Source: Acanthosepion lycidas
Lineage: Eukaryota > Mollusca > Cephalopoda > Sepiida > Sepiidae
Length of the DNA: 64,000 bases
Assembly (NCBI GenBank): GCA_963932145.1
Contig: OZ010581.1
Coordinates: forward strand, 89,182,555-89,246,554
Direction: 5' to 3'
The translations under genes and the position numbers were made by a program. The notes below the pieces were generated by a model. The model was not told where the DNA came from and made no database searches. It worked only from the letters and a program-made list of their open reading frames with translations. Positions 61,280 through 64,000 of this stretch are shown here, one piece after another (position 1 is the stretch's first letter; each line of letters begins with the position of its first letter).

Positions 61280-63235
61280 CGCATCGTATTCGTTTATAAC
61301 CGGAGAGTTTTCATTATGAGTGCCCACCATCTAGATGTAGACGGAAGCACTTTTTGTAAAATATTTGCAGTGCCAAGAAACAAAGACTTCTGAAGCGATG
61401 TAGGACTTCCAGTTAATTTTATTATCATTTTGTATTATTAATTTATACAAGGCCAATCCACTGTCTTCCTATTTTTGTATTTCAGAAAATGCATTATTTG
61501 TCTCATCGGATTCATACACAATATATTCAATATATTCAATATTTCAAAATAGAGAGATCCGGTGACGATTTCTGACCTCTTGCTTGGGTCATACAAATGA
61601 TATTCTCAAATTTCATTGCATATGAGTCCGAGATCGTCTGTTGCATCTCATTTGCATCATGAGTACAAGGGTTATCTTTCAGTAAATGTTCTCATCGAAT
61701 TCCTCGCCAAGAAATGATACATTTCTCTTCTAATCTCTTCATCATACAGCAGTAATGCCAAAGGTAAACCTGTGTATTATAGATCCCATCAAATCCATAA
61801 TAAGATATTATTTTTAATTTCCGCCAAACACGGAAAAGATTAATTTCACCTGGTAATTATATATATATAATATTTTTTGTAGGGGGGGTGTTTAAAACTG
61901 TCCTTCATCTCTCGATAAGTGTCTTCTTTTGAAATGGTTTTAATAGTAACGTTGTAATATAATAGGACAGTTTTTCATCAACAGTGAGTATGCTGTCCAA
62001 AAATGAGTTTTTCCTCTATAAAGTAATAAGTGTCTAATCACATACCGATGTTCATTTTAACAACTACATGCGGAAACAATTTTCCATTTTACAATTATTT
62101 TTATTGGCATGGAAACAAGTTAGTCGAGTCCACTAATTGCACAAGCAATAAACAGCTGAAAAACTTTCGAACACACTTTAATGTTTCTCTGACATTGGGC
62201 AAATAATAGCATTTGGAATAATTCTGTCAAAACGCAATTTAGACATGCTAGTGAATTATTACTGTAATTATTAGTAAATTTACGATAAACTATCACCGTA
62301 GTTATTGTGATATTATATCACAATTATTTTATATTTTGCTGCAGTTTTTTTCAGTAATTGTCTAATACATTACGAATGCTCAAAAATTGTCTATGGCTTG
62401 TGTCAACGTGTTTAGTGGATTTCTCAGAAATGATTCCTTCAGGGTCAGTGTTGGGTCAGCAATGATACAAATTGAAGCATTAAACACAGATATATCATGA
62501 TAAGGTCTACTTTCAGAACAAGGAAAATAAAATTTGATGATTATCATATAAATTACCCAGTGTTTTTCAAATATTGATTTTATCGATTTACAGTCCATAG
62601 CAGAAAGACTGGCGCCGCGTGCAAACTCCTAGAAAAATGTAGGTTGGTGAAATTATTGAGTATGTCATCGACAGAATATCTCAGAAGTAATTATAACTGA
62701 TATTAAAAAGAGAGAATGATTGGAGTAAGTAAAAATATGTGTTTACGCAAAAAAGTTTAAATTAGGGAAAACAAGTGAAATGAAAGTACATAAGCAAGGG
62801 GATGAGTAGTAAAAAGAAAAAAAAAGAATGGAAAAGAGTGAGTTTTAAGATGCCTAATAAGCAGTGTATAAAATGGAAAGTGGAAGCAAAGCAAGAGGAA
62901 GAATAATGCATGTTGAGAGAAGAGGTATATGGGCGCTCGTTGACACAGAAAGGCGCAGCTCGAAAACTTGATGAAAATAAATAAAATTAGAGAGATTATA
63001 ATATAAATAGCTTAAAGTTTAAAAGAATGCGGGCAGACGTACTGGAAACTTGCAAAAGTTTCTAGAAATTAATGTAAATGGAAAAAAAATGTGAAGACAA
63101 AGCAGATTAAATAAAAATTAATGAGGAGAAAAGGATGTCAGTCTTTGACAGAATGATAAAAATTAATTGTAATTGAAAGAAAGCATGAGGAGAACACAAT
63201 AAGATATTGAGAGGCAGGATGTAACATGAAGAACC
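61280..63235. other. Spacer
   Basis: Contains a poly-G run (61883-61889) and a TATTCAATATATTCAATATTTC duplication near 61527. The minus-strand frame at 62380-62598 has no domain. Confidence 0.45.
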
Positions 63236-63236
63236 A

Positions 63237-63238
<2 letters not shown>

Positions 63239-63275
<37 letters not shown>
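63239..63275. repeat. (GATA)n microsatellite
   Basis: AGATAGATAG units, followed by degenerate AGACAGACAG units to about 63355. Confidence 0.97.
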
Positions 63276-63559
63276 TGTAGACATATTTGAAGTGACGAAT
63301 AGACGGATACATATGAACAGATTCATGTAAACAGACAGACAGATGGGCAGACAGAGAGATAGGCAGATAGAGAGAAACAGTATTGAAAAAAAAATCTTGA
63401 AATCACCACTAGATTGTGACTGTCAGTTTCAGGATAATAGTTACTCAAATTGTACGTAACTAACGTGTGGGTGTGCGGGATGCACTCCCCCGTTATTTTC
63501 AATGTACAAGGAACCATTAGCTCAGTTCTTTGAACCAAACGGCTAGACGTCCTCGCATA

Positions 63560-63874
63560 AAATTTGATTACAGTGGGGAAAAACTTATGCCAAACCAACA
63601 CCACCTTTTGAAAGAACTGATTCCAGATAACTGCTACTAGGTCTCCAAACGATACTCTCAGGTGTCGAATTCAGAGTCTTCCTATTCTTAGACTGGTTGC
63701 CAACCAAGGTTGAAGAGTTCTGTTTCCCTTATTATTTTACCCGTAGCTGGGGTAAATCGAAGAGATTGGGTCATATATTTCCCAAGAATATTTGTGCATA
63801 AATGACTGTAACGAACTCAAGTGGATTTCGAACTCAGCTCATGACGAGACGCTGTCCATTTCAATACTCGCACG

Positions 63875-63883
<9 letters not shown>
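63560..63883 (-). repeat. SINE-like family S2, copy 2
   Basis: Homologue of 48205-48500, with GAGTTCGAAATCC (box-B-like) on the minus strand near the TA array and the internal words GAATTCAGAGT, TTGCCAACCAAGG and ACCCGTAGCTGGG. The copies differ at many sites, so both are old. Confidence 0.65.

Positions 63884-63948
<65 letters not shown>
63880..63948. repeat. (TA)n microsatellite
   Basis: Uninterrupted TA run at the head side of the SINE-like repeat; GA/G-rich DNA follows to the window end. Confidence 0.97.
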
Positions 63949-63951
<3 letters not shown>

Positions 63952-64000
63952 GGAGGGCGATGTGGGGGATGTGTGTCTACAAGTTTTATGTTCACGTTAT

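Noticed and set aside
63138-63604. Minus-strand frames with Ile-Tyr-Leu-Ser runs
   Set aside because: Read through the GATA/GACA array and the SINE-like repeat.

Overview
The window looks like intergenic, repeat-dominated nuclear DNA of a coleoid cephalopod, most likely an octopus. It is strongly AT-rich and full of long (TA)n, (CA)n, (TAA)n and (ATC)n arrays. Its elements are of kinds known to be abundant in octopus and other invertebrate genomes: Penelope-like elements with GIY-YIG endonucleases, R4/Dong- and RTE-type LINEs, mariner and Tc1 relics, and tRNA-derived SINEs. The assignment is inferred from element content and was not tested by any search. I found no convincing host protein-coding exon, no CRISPR array and no bacterial-type gene. 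Almost every longer open frame is either a decayed transposon or translated microsatellite.

Layout. 0-3 kb: palindromic Penelope-type debris, two MITEs of one mariner-like family, a deleted mariner relic and a TA/TG array with an adjoining hammerhead-like motif. 3.8-4.8 kb: a fold-back tRNA-derived SINE, then a near-perfect palindrome of about 195 bp. 5.1-6.7 kb: a decayed Tc1 element with long IR/DR-type ends. 7.4-9.4 kb: a 5'-truncated Penelope-like element bracketed by perfect 67-bp inverted repeats, the right one containing a hammerhead-like motif. 10.1-10.9 kb: another deleted mariner. 11.5-14.5 kb: a dense cluster of microsatellites and inverted repeat pairs. 14.6-23 kb: mostly featureless, with local duplications and one more hairpin-TA repeat. 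23.6-25.5 kb: a LINE remnant split by a MITE, a GC-rich block, a fourth MITE and a 5S rRNA-like sequence.

26.7-31.5 kb: TAA/TTA arrays and the largest coding relic, an R4/Dong-type LINE of about 4 kb, with frameshifts, a mutated RT active site and a foreign insertion of about 385 bp. 32.4-38.1 kb: pyrimidine-rich tracts, a dead LINE RT, a SINE-like tail and a Penelope relic. 39.9-40.8 kb: the most complete deleted mariner, with TA flanks. 42.1-42.5 kb: second fold-back SINE. 44.9-45.7 kb: an inverted pair of ribozyme-like repeats and a small TIR element. 48.1-49.1 kb: a second SINE family and the best hammerhead candidate. 52.7-55.3 kb: an inverse-strand RTE-type LINE ending in a trinucleotide tail. 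56.9-59 kb: huge ATC and TA arrays. 59.4-61.3 kb: two R4/Dong-type fragments abutting TAA arrays. 63.2-63.95 kb: GATA array, SINE and TA array.

No genes cooperate here in a pathway. Three themes recur. Elements tend to end in, or be inserted into, simple arrays. Many repeats are arranged as inverted, tail-to-tail pairs. Hammerhead-ribozyme-like cores recur beside the Penelope-type pieces. All elements seen are damaged, so current activity would depend on copies elsewhere.
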